Assembly: GCA_023382455.1 (NCBI GenBank)
Contig: JAHDVX010000005.1
Coordinates: forward strand, 62,001-126,000
Length of the DNA: 64,000 nt
Source: Flavobacteriales bacterium
GTDB lineage: Bacteria; Bacteroidota; Bacteroidia; Flavobacteriales_F; PHOS-HE28
Direction of reading: 5' to 3'
This document shows, one piece after another, positions 33,079-40,980 of this stretch. The notes beneath the pieces were generated by a model. The model ran no database searches and was not told the origin of the DNA. It worked only from the letters and a program-made list of their open reading frames with translations. Numbering within the stretch: the first letter of the stretch is position 1; every line of letters begins with the position of its first letter. A program made the translations under genes and the position numbers.

Positions 33079-34151
33079 AATTGGTCCGGACAGGCTTTGA
33101 AATGCACGGGTACCGCCGGGCGCTTGCGGAACACGCGGATGGCCGTCACCTCGAAGCCGCCCCGATTGCGGCTCGCGGGTTCCAGGCGGCTCAGGTTGAT
33201 GTCGTAGCTGGCGCCGATGGTCCAGCCGTCGTGTTCCAGGCCCGCGTAGAGGTAGCCCGCATCCTTGGCCCGCATGAACAGCCCGGCCTGCACGGTGCGC
33301 AGCAGGCCCCAGCGGTCCAGCAGGATGTAACGGAGCATGCCCCCGGCGTCAAGCTCGCGGAATTTCCCTTGGCCTTGCCATTGGAGCATGGGCAGCAGGT
33401 CCAGCTTTTCGCTTACGGGGAACTGTGCGCCTGCATGCACCACCGTGCGCAGGTCCAACGGCGATGGCTGGGCGTTGAAGAGGGATACGTCCGGCGTGGT
33501 GAGGTTGAACAGCGCCAATCCGCCGTGGAAAGCATGCCGCTTGTCCGGCGACCAGCGGTAGCCCACGCCTGCATGCACATCGGCGCGGGATCGGGCATCA
33601 CGCGGGATCTGTTCGCCGGTGCCGAGCGAAGGGTCGTAGCTAAAGCCGTTGTACTGGGCGTCGAAGCGCAGACCACCGGTGCTGATGCCCACCTGCGTGA
33701 ACCCGAATTGCGTGCCCGCGCTCAGGTGGTGGTGCCTGCCCGCATCCAGGGCCACGGTCCAGCTGGCGCCGAGGTCGGCGTGAAAGGTGTTGAGCCGCGA
33801 GGTGCCGGCCCGGTCGTTGTACAACCAGGCGCCGAGCCCGAGGCCTTCCACGCCGGCCAGGTTCGCCGCGTCGCCGCCGATGCCGAAGGTGCTGTACGGC
33901 ACGGTGACGCTTCGCCATTGCTGGCGGTAGATCGCGCCCAGCCTGTAATCCCCATCGAACTGTCCGATGTTTCCGGGGTTCTGCGCGTACGGCGCGTTGA
34001 AGAATTGGGAGAAATGGATGTCCTGGGCGCGGAGGGTACCGCAGGTGAATGCCGCCAAGAGCCACAAGCACCAAGCCGCAAGCTGCAAGCCGCAAGCTTC
34101 GGGCTTCCCGGCTTGCAGCTTGTGGCTTGTGGCCTGCATCTTCATCTTCAT
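33075..34151 (-). CDS. PorP/SprF family type IX secretion outer-membrane protein
   Basis: 358 residues from ATG 34151, which overlaps the upstream stop by one base (TGATG). PorP/SprF proteins are 14-strand outer-membrane barrels that hold T9SS surface proteins. The mature start DIHFSQFFNAPYAQNPGNIG is the family hallmark, followed by repeated barrel strands (DYRLGAIYRQQWRSVTVPYS; LGLGAWLYNDRAGTSRLNTF; GVGYRWSPDKRHAFHGGLAL) and a last strand ending in a basic tail. The signal peptide is unusual: codons 6-33 (ATSHKLQAGKPEACGLQLAA then WCLWLLA) are encoded by a palindromic AAGCTGCAAGC-type repeat (34062-34132). The next gene is OmpA-like. Confidence 0.92.
   Translation of the reverse strand: MKMKMQATSHKLQAGKPEACGLQLAAWCLWLLAAFTCGTLRAQDIHFSQFFNAPYAQNPGNIGQFDGDYRLGAIYRQQWRSVTVPYSTFGIGGDAANLAGVEGLGLGAWLYNDRAGTSRLNTFHADLGASWTVALDAGRHHHLSAGTQFGFTQVGISTGGLRFDAQYNGFSYDPSLGTGEQIPRDARSRADVHAGVGYRWSPDKRHAFHGGLALFNLTTPDVSLFNAQPSPLDLRTVVHAGAQFPVSEKLDLLPMLQWQGQGKFRELDAGGMLRYILLDRWGLLRTVQAGLFMRAKDAGYLYAGLEHDGWTIGASYDINLSRLEPASRNRGGFEVTAIRVFRKRPAVPVHFKACPDQL
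34062..34132. repeat. Palindromic AAGC-rich repeat inside the PorP signal-peptide coding region
   Basis: The plus strand carries CCACAAGCACCAAGCCGCAA then GCTGCAAGCCG (34062-34092), a 16-base loop and CGGCTTGCAGCTTGTGGCTTGTGG (34109-34132). The two arms pair almost perfectly. The units are AAGC-CNC-AAGC-type. It lies fully inside codons 6-33 of the PorP/SprF gene and is read in frame. Confidence 0.85.
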
Positions 34152-37100
34152 CACCGGATCACCGTTACATTCCCCTTGTGGAAATACGTCTGCCCGTCCA
34201 CGCATTCCACGGTCAGCCAATACACGTAGACCGCCGGGTCCACCGGCTTGCCCTTGTACCGCCCATCCCAGCTTTCCGCCGGGTCATCGGTGCTGTACAC
34301 CAGTTCTCCCCAACGGTCGAACACCTTGAATTCCATGCTGGCGATGTGGCGGCCCCGCACGAACAGCGCATCGTTGTTGCCATCGCCGTTGGGCGTAAAG
34401 GCATCGGGCACGAAGATGTCCGGGTCGTCGCAGACCAGTTCGTGCACCTTCACCGTCACGGAATCCACGGCGGTGCACGTGCCGTCGCTCACGGTGACGA
34501 TGAACGTGGTGGTGGCCTGCACCATGGCCGTGGGTGCCGCAATGGCCGGGTCGCTCACCGCGGTGGCGGGTTGCCAACTGTAGGTGACGCCGTTGGCCGG
34601 CGTGGCCAGCAGGTGGACCGTGGTCCCCGGAACCACCAGGTCCTGGTCCACGTTGGCGGTCACCACCGCGCCGTTCATCAACGACACGTTCACCCAGGCA
34701 CTGTCGGACCAAGTGCATCCGCCGGGTGCGGTCACCGAGGCGGCGAACCACGTGGCGTCGGGCGGGCTCACGGTGATCTGTGTGCTGCCTTGGCCCGAAA
34801 GTACCAGGCCCGCCGGGGACCAGGAGATGGAGGACCCCGCATCAATGCCGCTGAGGCTCACCAGGGCGGTGTCATCGGCGCAGATCTGCAGGTCCGGTGA
34901 GATGGCGGCCTGGGCCAGGGAGGTGGTCACGGTCAACTGTCCGGTGGCTACGCAGCCGCCACCGCTGGAGGCTTGCACATGGAAGGTGCCGGCCGCCACG
35001 GGGTTGAGGAGGGCGGTGCTGTCCGTGGGTGAGGCATTCAGCGTATCGGTGAATTGGGCGTTGGAGGACCATTGCCACGTGAGGGCGGTGCCCTGTGCAT
35101 CGGCCACGAGCAGCAGGCTGTCCGTGGGGCCGCACACGGCGATGTCCGCCAACGCTTGCAGGCTGGGTGCGGCAGGCCCCACCTGCACCTGGATGCTGGC
35201 GGAGTCCATGCCGTTGCAGGTCGCGGGGTTGCTGGCGATGAGGCTCACGGTGTACGTGCCGGGTGCGGCGTACGTATGCGATGGAGCCTGGGCCGTGGAG
35301 GTGGTGCCATCGCCGAAGTCCCAGAGCCAGGAGCTGCCCAGGCTTCCCAGGTTGCTGAACTGCACCGTGCTTCCGGCGCATATCAGGGGAGGGGCGCTCA
35401 ACCCGGCGATGACCAGCGGCGCATCGAAGTCGAACTTGAAGACGCCCAGGTTGCAGTTCGGCGAGTTGTTGGTGCTGCTCCACGCGTTGGGCGAGCTGGG
35501 GAAGTCGTCGTGCCCGCCGCATCCTGCGCACACCGCGCCGTAGACCCGTCCGCGCCGGTCGAAACGGCTGGTGCCACCGTCCACATGCTCCAGGCTCTGC
35601 GGCCCGCCGAAGTAGGTGGCGTAGGCCAGCCCCGTCATGTCGATATCGTAGACCGCCAGGTAGAAATCGTTGCCGTCCGTGGTGGGCTGATAGGCATCGG
35701 GCGTCACCGGAAGCCCGTTGGTGGTGAGGGAGCCCTGCACGGCGCTGCCCCATCCGCTGATGTAGATCTTGTCGCAGTAGTCCACCAGGAAGGCGGTGGG
35801 CGAGATGTTGGGCACACCTACGCCGGGCCCGCTGGTGGCGCCCGTGCGCGTGCTCCACACCGTGCTGCCGAGGTCATTGGCCACCTTGGCCAGCAGTTGC
35901 CCGCCGCCAGCCTGGGAGTAGCTGGCGCCACTGATCAGCGCACCGGCAGGCGCGGCAGTCTGGCCGAACAGGTAGATGTGGTCCGCATCGTCCAGGTCCA
36001 CGAAGTAGAATTGGTCGTACGCATCGCTTCCGTAGTAGGTGGCGGCCAGCAGGTTGCTTCCGTCCGCAGTGAACTTGGCCACGAAGGCATCGGCGCTGCC
36101 GCCGTTGTACACGGGGCCCAGCGAACCCGCGGTGCCGGGGATGTTGATGGAGAAGGTGCCGCCGGCGATGATGATGCTTCCTTGGCTGTCCTGCTCCAGG
36201 GAATAGGCCGCATCCGCTTGGCTGCCCCCGAAGAAGGTGCTCCAGTTCAGTGTGGTGAACCCGGGGTCGGTCTCGAACAGCACCGCATCATGCGGGCCGC
36301 CGGCAAAAGTGGTGCTGAAGGCGCCCGGCGTAGTGGGGAAGTTGGTGCTTTGCGTGCAGCTGGCGACCAGGATGTTGCCGTTGGCGGCCAGTTCCACCTC
36401 GCCGCGCATCTCGTCGGCGTAGTTCATCCGCAGGTTGCCGGAACTGTTGATGCCATCGTTGCCGCTGCCGCCGATGTAGGTGCTGCCCAGCAGTTGGCTG
36501 CCATCGGCGCTCAGCCGCGCCAGCACCATGTCCGTGCCCTGCGGATACCGGGTGCCGATGCCCACCGGCGTGAAGCTGGTGCCGCCGCCGAATGCGGGTT
36601 GCAGCGCGCCCGCCGTGGTCGGAAAATTGGAGGAACCCGTGGTGCCCAGCACGATGAGCTCCCCGCTGGCATTCACGATCAGGCTGTGCGGCAGGTCGTC
36701 GCCTTGGCCACCAAGGAAGGTGCTCCAGATCAGGAAGGTGCCGGTGGTGTCCCACTTGGTCAGCGCCATGTCGGTGCCCGGGTTCTGGTTGCCCGTGCCG
36801 CCATTCCAGGTCACGTCATAAGCGCCCACCGTGCTCGGGTAGCCTTGCCCGAAGGCGCTGCTGCCGGAGTAGAGGAAGCCCGCCGCATCGAAGGTGGCGG
36901 TGTAGCCGAAGTTGTCCGATGTGGAGCCCGAGTAACTGCTGAAGGCGATGGTGGGGTCGATCACCAGTTCGAATGCCCGGTCGTATTCGCCGACCTGGAA
37001 CGTTACCACGTTGCCTTTGAGCTGGTAGCGGCAGGCCACGCGCACTTGTTCACCACCTTTCATCTGGTAGGCCAGCGGAACTTCCTCGATCATCGGCCCC

Positions 37101-37678
37101 AATGACGTCCCGATCATCAGGCGGCCGTTCTCCAAGGCGATCTTGTCGGCGCCTTCGTAGGTGAAGCGGAGGTCCGCAGGATTAGCCCCGGGCGCCAACA
37201 CCAGATCGTATTTCAGCACCTCGCCCCCTTGCCGCAGCCGCAGGTCCACGCCGGGATACAGCCCGTGCTGCACCACGATGGACCAGGCATGGGCGTTGGC
37301 GGCCCACTGCGTGGGGTCGTTCCCGATGAAGTAGTTGTACGCACCGCGCTGCACGCCCAACCCTTCGCAACGCACGGGGCCAGGTGCATCCAGGAAGCGC
37401 AACCGCAAGGCATGGTGTCGGATGGTGCGCGAGGCTTCCGGGTCATAGCCCGCCCCATGACCGGCGTGCAGCTTGGCGATGGCCGAGGCATCGTAACGGT
37501 CCACCAGGATGCTGCCCCGCTCGCACCAGATGGTGGCATCGGGCACCTCGGCCTTGAAGGTCACCGCCTGCGGCCACTGCCCCCGGTTCTCGATGAACCG
37601 GAGCGCGGGTTGGGCATGAAGGACGACACCGGACAGGAGCAAGGACAGGGAAAGGCAGCGCAGCGCTGAGGTAGGCAT
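34151..37678 (-). CDS. Large T9SS cell-surface protein with DUF7948, SBBP repeats, PKD and gliding C-terminal domain
   Basis: 1175 residues. A signal peptide (ALRCLSLSLLLSGVVLHAQ) is followed by a DUF7948 N-terminal domain starting FIENRGQWPQAVTFKAEVPD (about residues 25-250), then a long run of SBBP-type beta-propeller repeats (FLGGQGDDLPHSLIVNASGE; STYIGGSGNDGINSSGNLRM; STFFGGSQADAAYSLEQDSQ; about 250-740). A PKD domain follows (WLWDFGDGTTSTAQAPSHTY; about 760-840), with further beta-sandwich modules, and the end is a gliding-motility-associated C-terminal domain, DPDIFVPDAFTPNGDGNNDA (about 1085-1175). That domain is the export signal for T9SS cargo of the SprB type. The operon order cargo, PorP, OmpA suggests its own export partner. 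The SBBP repeats probably form a propeller exposed to the medium. Confidence 0.93.
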   Translation of the reverse strand: MPTSALRCLSLSLLLSGVVLHAQPALRFIENRGQWPQAVTFKAEVPDATIWCERGSILVDRYDASAIAKLHAGHGAGYDPEASRTIRHHALRLRFLDAPGPVRCEGLGVQRGAYNYFIGNDPTQWAANAHAWSIVVQHGLYPGVDLRLRQGGEVLKYDLVLAPGANPADLRFTYEGADKIALENGRLMIGTSLGPMIEEVPLAYQMKGGEQVRVACRYQLKGNVVTFQVGEYDRAFELVIDPTIAFSSYSGSTSDNFGYTATFDAAGFLYSGSSAFGQGYPSTVGAYDVTWNGGTGNQNPGTDMALTKWDTTGTFLIWSTFLGGQGDDLPHSLIVNASGELIVLGTTGSSNFPTTAGALQPAFGGGTSFTPVGIGTRYPQGTDMVLARLSADGSQLLGSTYIGGSGNDGINSSGNLRMNYADEMRGEVELAANGNILVASCTQSTNFPTTPGAFSTTFAGGPHDAVLFETDPGFTTLNWSTFFGGSQADAAYSLEQDSQGSIIIAGGTFSINIPGTAGSLGPVYNGGSADAFVAKFTADGSNLLAATYYGSDAYDQFYFVDLDDADHIYLFGQTAAPAGALISGASYSQAGGGQLLAKVANDLGSTVWSTRTGATSGPGVGVPNISPTAFLVDYCDKIYISGWGSAVQGSLTTNGLPVTPDAYQPTTDGNDFYLAVYDIDMTGLAYATYFGGPQSLEHVDGGTSRFDRRGRVYGAVCAGCGGHDDFPSSPNAWSSTNNSPNCNLGVFKFDFDAPLVIAGLSAPPLICAGSTVQFSNLGSLGSSWLWDFGDGTTSTAQAPSHTYAAPGTYTVSLIASNPATCNGMDSASIQVQVGPAAPSLQALADIAVCGPTDSLLLVADAQGTALTWQWSSNAQFTDTLNASPTDSTALLNPVAAGTFHVQASSGGGCVATGQLTVTTSLAQAAISPDLQICADDTALVSLSGIDAGSSISWSPAGLVLSGQGSTQITVSPPDATWFAASVTAPGGCTWSDSAWVNVSLMNGAVVTANVDQDLVVPGTTVHLLATPANGVTYSWQPATAVSDPAIAAPTAMVQATTTFIVTVSDGTCTAVDSVTVKVHELVCDDPDIFVPDAFTPNGDGNNDALFVRGRHIASMEFKVFDRWGELVYSTDDPAESWDGRYKGKPVDPAVYVYWLTVECVDGQTYFHKGNVTVIR

Positions 37679-37808
37679 TGGAAAGCACCAAGATAGCCAT
37701 GGGGTGCAACATCGCCCCGGGAATCAGGACCGTGCCCGACCTTTCCGCCAGCCACTACCTTGCCCGCCCATGGTAACTTGCCCGGCCCTGAAATTGAAAA
37801 ACATCCCC

Positions 37809-40001
37809 ATGCATCGTCATCGACTGGCTTCGTTCGCTCTCCTGATCCCGCTGCTCCTGCACGCCATGGTGCTCCGTGCCCACGAAGGCATGTGGGTGCC
37901 CACCCTGCTGAAGGCCATCGAAGGTGACATGCGCACCGAGGGACTGCGCATTTCAGCGGAGGACATCTACAGCATCAACCACGGCAGCCTCAAGGATGCG
38001 GTGGTGCTCTTCGGCGGCGGATGCACGGGAGAGGTGGTGAGCACCCAAGGCTTGATCTTCACCAACCACCACTGCGGCTACAGCGCCATCCAGCAGCTCA
38101 GCAGCCTGGAGCACAACTACCTGCGTGATGGTTTCGCGGCGGCCAGTCTGGCCGATGAACTGCCGAGCCCGGGCCTCACCGCCACCTTCATCGTCCGCAT
38201 GGAGGATGTCACCGATCGCATGATGAAAGCCTTTACGCCGGGCATGAGCGAAGAGGACCGTGACAAGGCCGCCGAGTCCGCCGCGGAAATCATCAGCCGG
38301 GAGGCTGAGGAAGGAACCGGCTACAAAGCGGTGGTCCGCCCCTTCAACTATGGCAACAGCTGGTTCCTCATTGTCAGCGAGACCTTCAACGACGTGCGCC
38401 TGGTGGCCGCGCCGCCCAGCAGCATCGGCAAGTTCGGCGGCGATACCGACAACTGGATGTGGCCCCGGCACACGGGCGATTTCAGCGTGTTCCGCATCTA
38501 CGCCTCGCCGGACAACAAGCCTGCCGAGTTTGCCGAGGGGAACAAGCCCTTCGTGCCGCGCAGCAGCATGCCCATCTCCCTGGACGGCGTGCGCGAGGGC
38601 GACTTCGCCATGATCTTCGGCTTCCCCGGCAGCACCCAGCGCTACCTGCCCAGCTACGGTGTGGACCAGGTGATGCAACAAGTGGATCCCCTGCGGATCG
38701 AGATGCGGACCGCCAGCCTCAAGGTGATTGATGCGGCCATGCTCGGCAGCGAGCAGGCCAAGCTGCAGTATGCCAGCAAGCAAAGCCGTATCAGCAACGG
38801 GTGGAAGAAATGGATCGGTGAGGTGCGCGGCTTGCAGGAGTTGGATGCCTTGCAGCGGAAGGAGGAGCAGCAGCGTGCGTTTGCCAAGAGGGCTGCAGGG
38901 AAGCCGGAGTACGACCAGGTGCTGGGCAGGCTGGAGCAGCTCTACGCCGAGTACCTGCCGTATGACATGGCCCGCAACCTGTTCGTGGAGTTCGTCTACA
39001 TGGGTCCGGAGTTCATGCGCTTCGCCCAGGGATTCCAGAAGCTGATCGAACAGCATGCCGGGCTGAAGGAGCAGGGAAAGCTGGATGCCGAGCTGGACAA
39101 GTTGCGCATGGCCGCACAAGGCTATTTCAAGAACTACATCCCGGAGGTGGACCGGAAGGTCTTCCAAGCCCAACTGCCGATCTACCACAAACACGCGGGC
39201 AGCTGGCCCAAGGCCCTGGCCGCGATCGACCACAGGTTCGGCGGCGATGAAGAGCGGTTCGCCGCAGACCTGTTCCGCAAGAGCCTCTTCACAGATTCAA
39301 CACGGCTTTACAAGGCGTTGGACCGCTTCTCCGCCGGTATGGCCAAGCGTATGGCCAAGGACCCGGCCTTCCTCCTCGTGAAAGGCCTTACCGAGGATTA
39401 TCTGCAGCACGTGAGGCCCCGCCAGGCCGAATTGGCCGATAGCTTGCAAGCCGCCATGCGTACCTATTCCCGGGGCTTGATGGAGCTTTTCCCCGAGAAG
39501 ACCTGGTGGCCCGATGCCAACAGCACCCTGCGCCTGAGCTACGGCCGCGTGGAGGGAGCCGCCCCCCGCGACGGCATGCGCTATGAACCGTTCACCACGC
39601 TGGATGGCGTGATGGCCAAGGCCGACCCCGCCAACCCGGACTTCGAGGTGCCCGCCAAGTTGAAGGAACTCCAGCAGGCCAAGGACTTCGGCCCCTACGG
39701 CCAGGGCGGCCAAATGCCCGTGTGCTTCCTCTCGTCGCTGCATACCACCGGCGGAAACAGCGGCAGCCCCGTGCTCAACGGCAACGGCGAGCTTATCGGC
39801 ATCAACTTCGACAGGACCTGGGAAAGCACCATGAGCGACATCCTCTTCGATCCGGCCAAGTGCCGGAATATCTCCGTGGATGTGCGCTATGTCCTGTTCA
39901 TCCTGGACAAATACCTCGGTGCCAAGCGCCTGGTGGAGGAGATGAAGCTGGTGTCCCGGCCAGCCGCACCGCCGGTGATCGAGTTGCCCATTCACAAGTG
40001 A
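37809..40001 (+). CDS. S46 family dipeptidyl-peptidase, DPP11-like (Asp/Glu-specific)
   Basis: 730 residues from ATG 37809. S46 peptidases remove dipeptides from the N-terminus of oligopeptides in the periplasm of asaccharolytic Bacteroidota. Signal: LASFALLIPLLLHAMVLRAH. The catalytic serine is Ser651 in GGNSGSPVLNG and the histidine lies in FTNHHCGYSA at 87-88. At 18 residues after the serine, in GINFDRTWE, there is an arginine (Arg669): the position is Gly in DPP7 and Arg in DPP11, where it binds acidic side chains. So the enzyme should be DPP11-like, for Asp or Glu at P1. It overlaps nothing and is followed by a pterin dehydratase gene; the two may share a promoter. Confidence 0.92.
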   Translation: MHRHRLASFALLIPLLLHAMVLRAHEGMWVPTLLKAIEGDMRTEGLRISAEDIYSINHGSLKDAVVLFGGGCTGEVVSTQGLIFTNHHCGYSAIQQLSSLEHNYLRDGFAAASLADELPSPGLTATFIVRMEDVTDRMMKAFTPGMSEEDRDKAAESAAEIISREAEEGTGYKAVVRPFNYGNSWFLIVSETFNDVRLVAAPPSSIGKFGGDTDNWMWPRHTGDFSVFRIYASPDNKPAEFAEGNKPFVPRSSMPISLDGVREGDFAMIFGFPGSTQRYLPSYGVDQVMQQVDPLRIEMRTASLKVIDAAMLGSEQAKLQYASKQSRISNGWKKWIGEVRGLQELDALQRKEEQQRAFAKRAAGKPEYDQVLGRLEQLYAEYLPYDMARNLFVEFVYMGPEFMRFAQGFQKLIEQHAGLKEQGKLDAELDKLRMAAQGYFKNYIPEVDRKVFQAQLPIYHKHAGSWPKALAAIDHRFGGDEERFAADLFRKSLFTDSTRLYKALDRFSAGMAKRMAKDPAFLLVKGLTEDYLQHVRPRQAELADSLQAAMRTYSRGLMELFPEKTWWPDANSTLRLSYGRVEGAAPRDGMRYEPFTTLDGVMAKADPANPDFEVPAKLKELQQAKDFGPYGQGGQMPVCFLSSLHTTGGNSGSPVLNGNGELIGINFDRTWESTMSDILFDPAKCRNISVDVRYVLFILDKYLGAKRLVEEMKLVSRPAAPPVIELPIHK

Positions 40002-40046
40002 TGCCGTGATCAAGTTGGCCGGCCGCAGATCGAAGATCCAGCCATC

Positions 40047-40280
40047 ATGTGGAACGAGACCGAAGGAAAATTGGAGCGCACCTTCAGTTTTGCCAACTTC
40101 AGTGAGGCCTTCGCCTTCATGACGCGCGTGGCCCTGGAGGCGGAGAAGATGGGCCACCATCCCGAATGGGCCAACGTGTACAACACCGTCACCATCAAGC
40201 TCTGCACGCATGATGCCGGTAACCGCGTGACCGACAAGGACCGGAAGCTTGCATCGGCGATCGACACGCTGGTATCCTGA
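40047..40280 (+). CDS. phhB: Pterin-4a-carbinolamine dehydratase
   Basis: 77 residues from ATG 40047. The enzyme dehydrates 4a-hydroxytetrahydrobiopterin so that the pterin cofactor can be recycled. The signature is [20 protein letters not shown] followed by [20 protein letters not shown], with the three histidines and the aspartate typical of the family active site. The shorter form without an N-terminal extension is normal. It lies 45 bp downstream of the S46 peptidase gene. A hairpin (40284-40320) follows directly. Apart from aromatic amino acid hydroxylases, other pterin enzymes could use it; none lies in this window. Confidence 0.93.
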   Translation: MWNETEGKLERTFSFANFSEAFAFMTRVALEAEKMGHHPEWANVYNTVTIKLCTHDAGNRVTDKDRKLASAIDTLVS

Positions 40281-40283
40281 CAA

Positions 40284-40320
40284 AACACCCCGCAACCTGC
40301 GGGGCAGGGAGCGGGGTGTT
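40284..40320. terminator. Bidirectional terminator between phhB and the DUF1573 gene
   Basis: AACACCCCGC and GCGGGGTGTT form a perfect 10-bp stem around a 17-base loop, in the 60-bp gap of a convergent gene pair. There is a short A run before (CAAAA) and TT after, so it can act both ways. Confidence 0.65.
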
Positions 40321-40340
40321 CATGCCGGAACCGGCCGGGC

Positions 40341-40868
40341 TCAGATGCCCTTCTGCACGTCTGCCGAAATGCGCAGCACCGTCTGCGAAGGCTCGGTGTT
40401 AGCCGTGACCGTCACGGTCTTGTTCTGCTTGCCTTCCTGCTTGCCCGGCTTGTATTCGATCTTGAGCTCTCCGGATTCGCCCGGGGCGATGGGGTGCTTG
40501 GGATAGTCGGGCACGGTGCAGCCGCAGCTGCCCACGGCGTTGGTGATCACCAGCGGCTCCTTGCCCGTGTTGGTGAACTTGAAGGCGTAGTGGTTGTCGC
40601 TGTCCTGCATGATCTTGCCGAAGTCATGGCTGGAGGTGGCGAAGCCGATGCTGGTGGTGGGGCCCGTGGGCTCCGGTTGGCTGGCCGCGGCGGGCGGGGT
40701 CAGCGGGTCGAAGGTGTTGCTGGGGGCCGTGGTCACGGTGGAAGCGGCCTTTTGCGGCAAGGGAGCGAAGGTGGTGGGCGGGGCAGCGTCGTTCCGCTGG
40801 CTGACGGCCATGAACACAACTCCGGCGGCGATCACGGCCAGCACGGCGATCTTGATGTTCTCTTTCAT
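40341..40868 (-). CDS. DUF1573 domain protein
   Basis: 175 residues from ATG 40868. It starts with a membrane helix (IKIAVLAVIAAGVVFMAVSQ), then a proline/threonine-rich linker (about 25-75), then a DUF1573 domain: SSHDFGKIMQDSDNHYAFKF, TNTGKEPLVITNAVGSCGCT and PGESGELKIEYKPGKQEGKQ. The conserved CGC/SCGCT loop and the domain's Ig-like fold (ASH-related) suggest binding to another surface protein. The domain faces the periplasm and may be lipid-free anchored. Common in Bacteroidota; function unknown. A -33/-7 pair at 40894-40925 gives the only well-spaced promoter in the window. Confidence 0.85.
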   Translation of the reverse strand: MKENIKIAVLAVIAAGVVFMAVSQRNDAAPPTTFAPLPQKAASTVTTAPSNTFDPLTPPAAASQPEPTGPTTSIGFATSSHDFGKIMQDSDNHYAFKFTNTGKEPLVITNAVGSCGCTVPDYPKHPIAPGESGELKIEYKPGKQEGKQNKTVTVTANTEPSQTVLRISADVQKGI

Positions 40869-40893
40869 CGATGGGATGGTTGAATGGGAAGCG

Positions 40894-40925
40894 CGAAAAT
40901 AGGCCAAGCACCACGGACCGGCCAA
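40894..40925 (-). promoter_or_regulatory. Predicted promoter of the DUF1573 gene
   Basis: On the minus strand TTG (40923-40925) is followed after 21 bp by TATTTTCG (40894-40901), one base off TAnnTTTG. It ends 25 bp before the ATG at 40868. Confidence 0.45.
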
Positions 40926-40980
40926 CCTGCCGGCCGGTGCTTAACAGGTGTTGTATGTCGGGAAGATGGATGGTCCGGAC

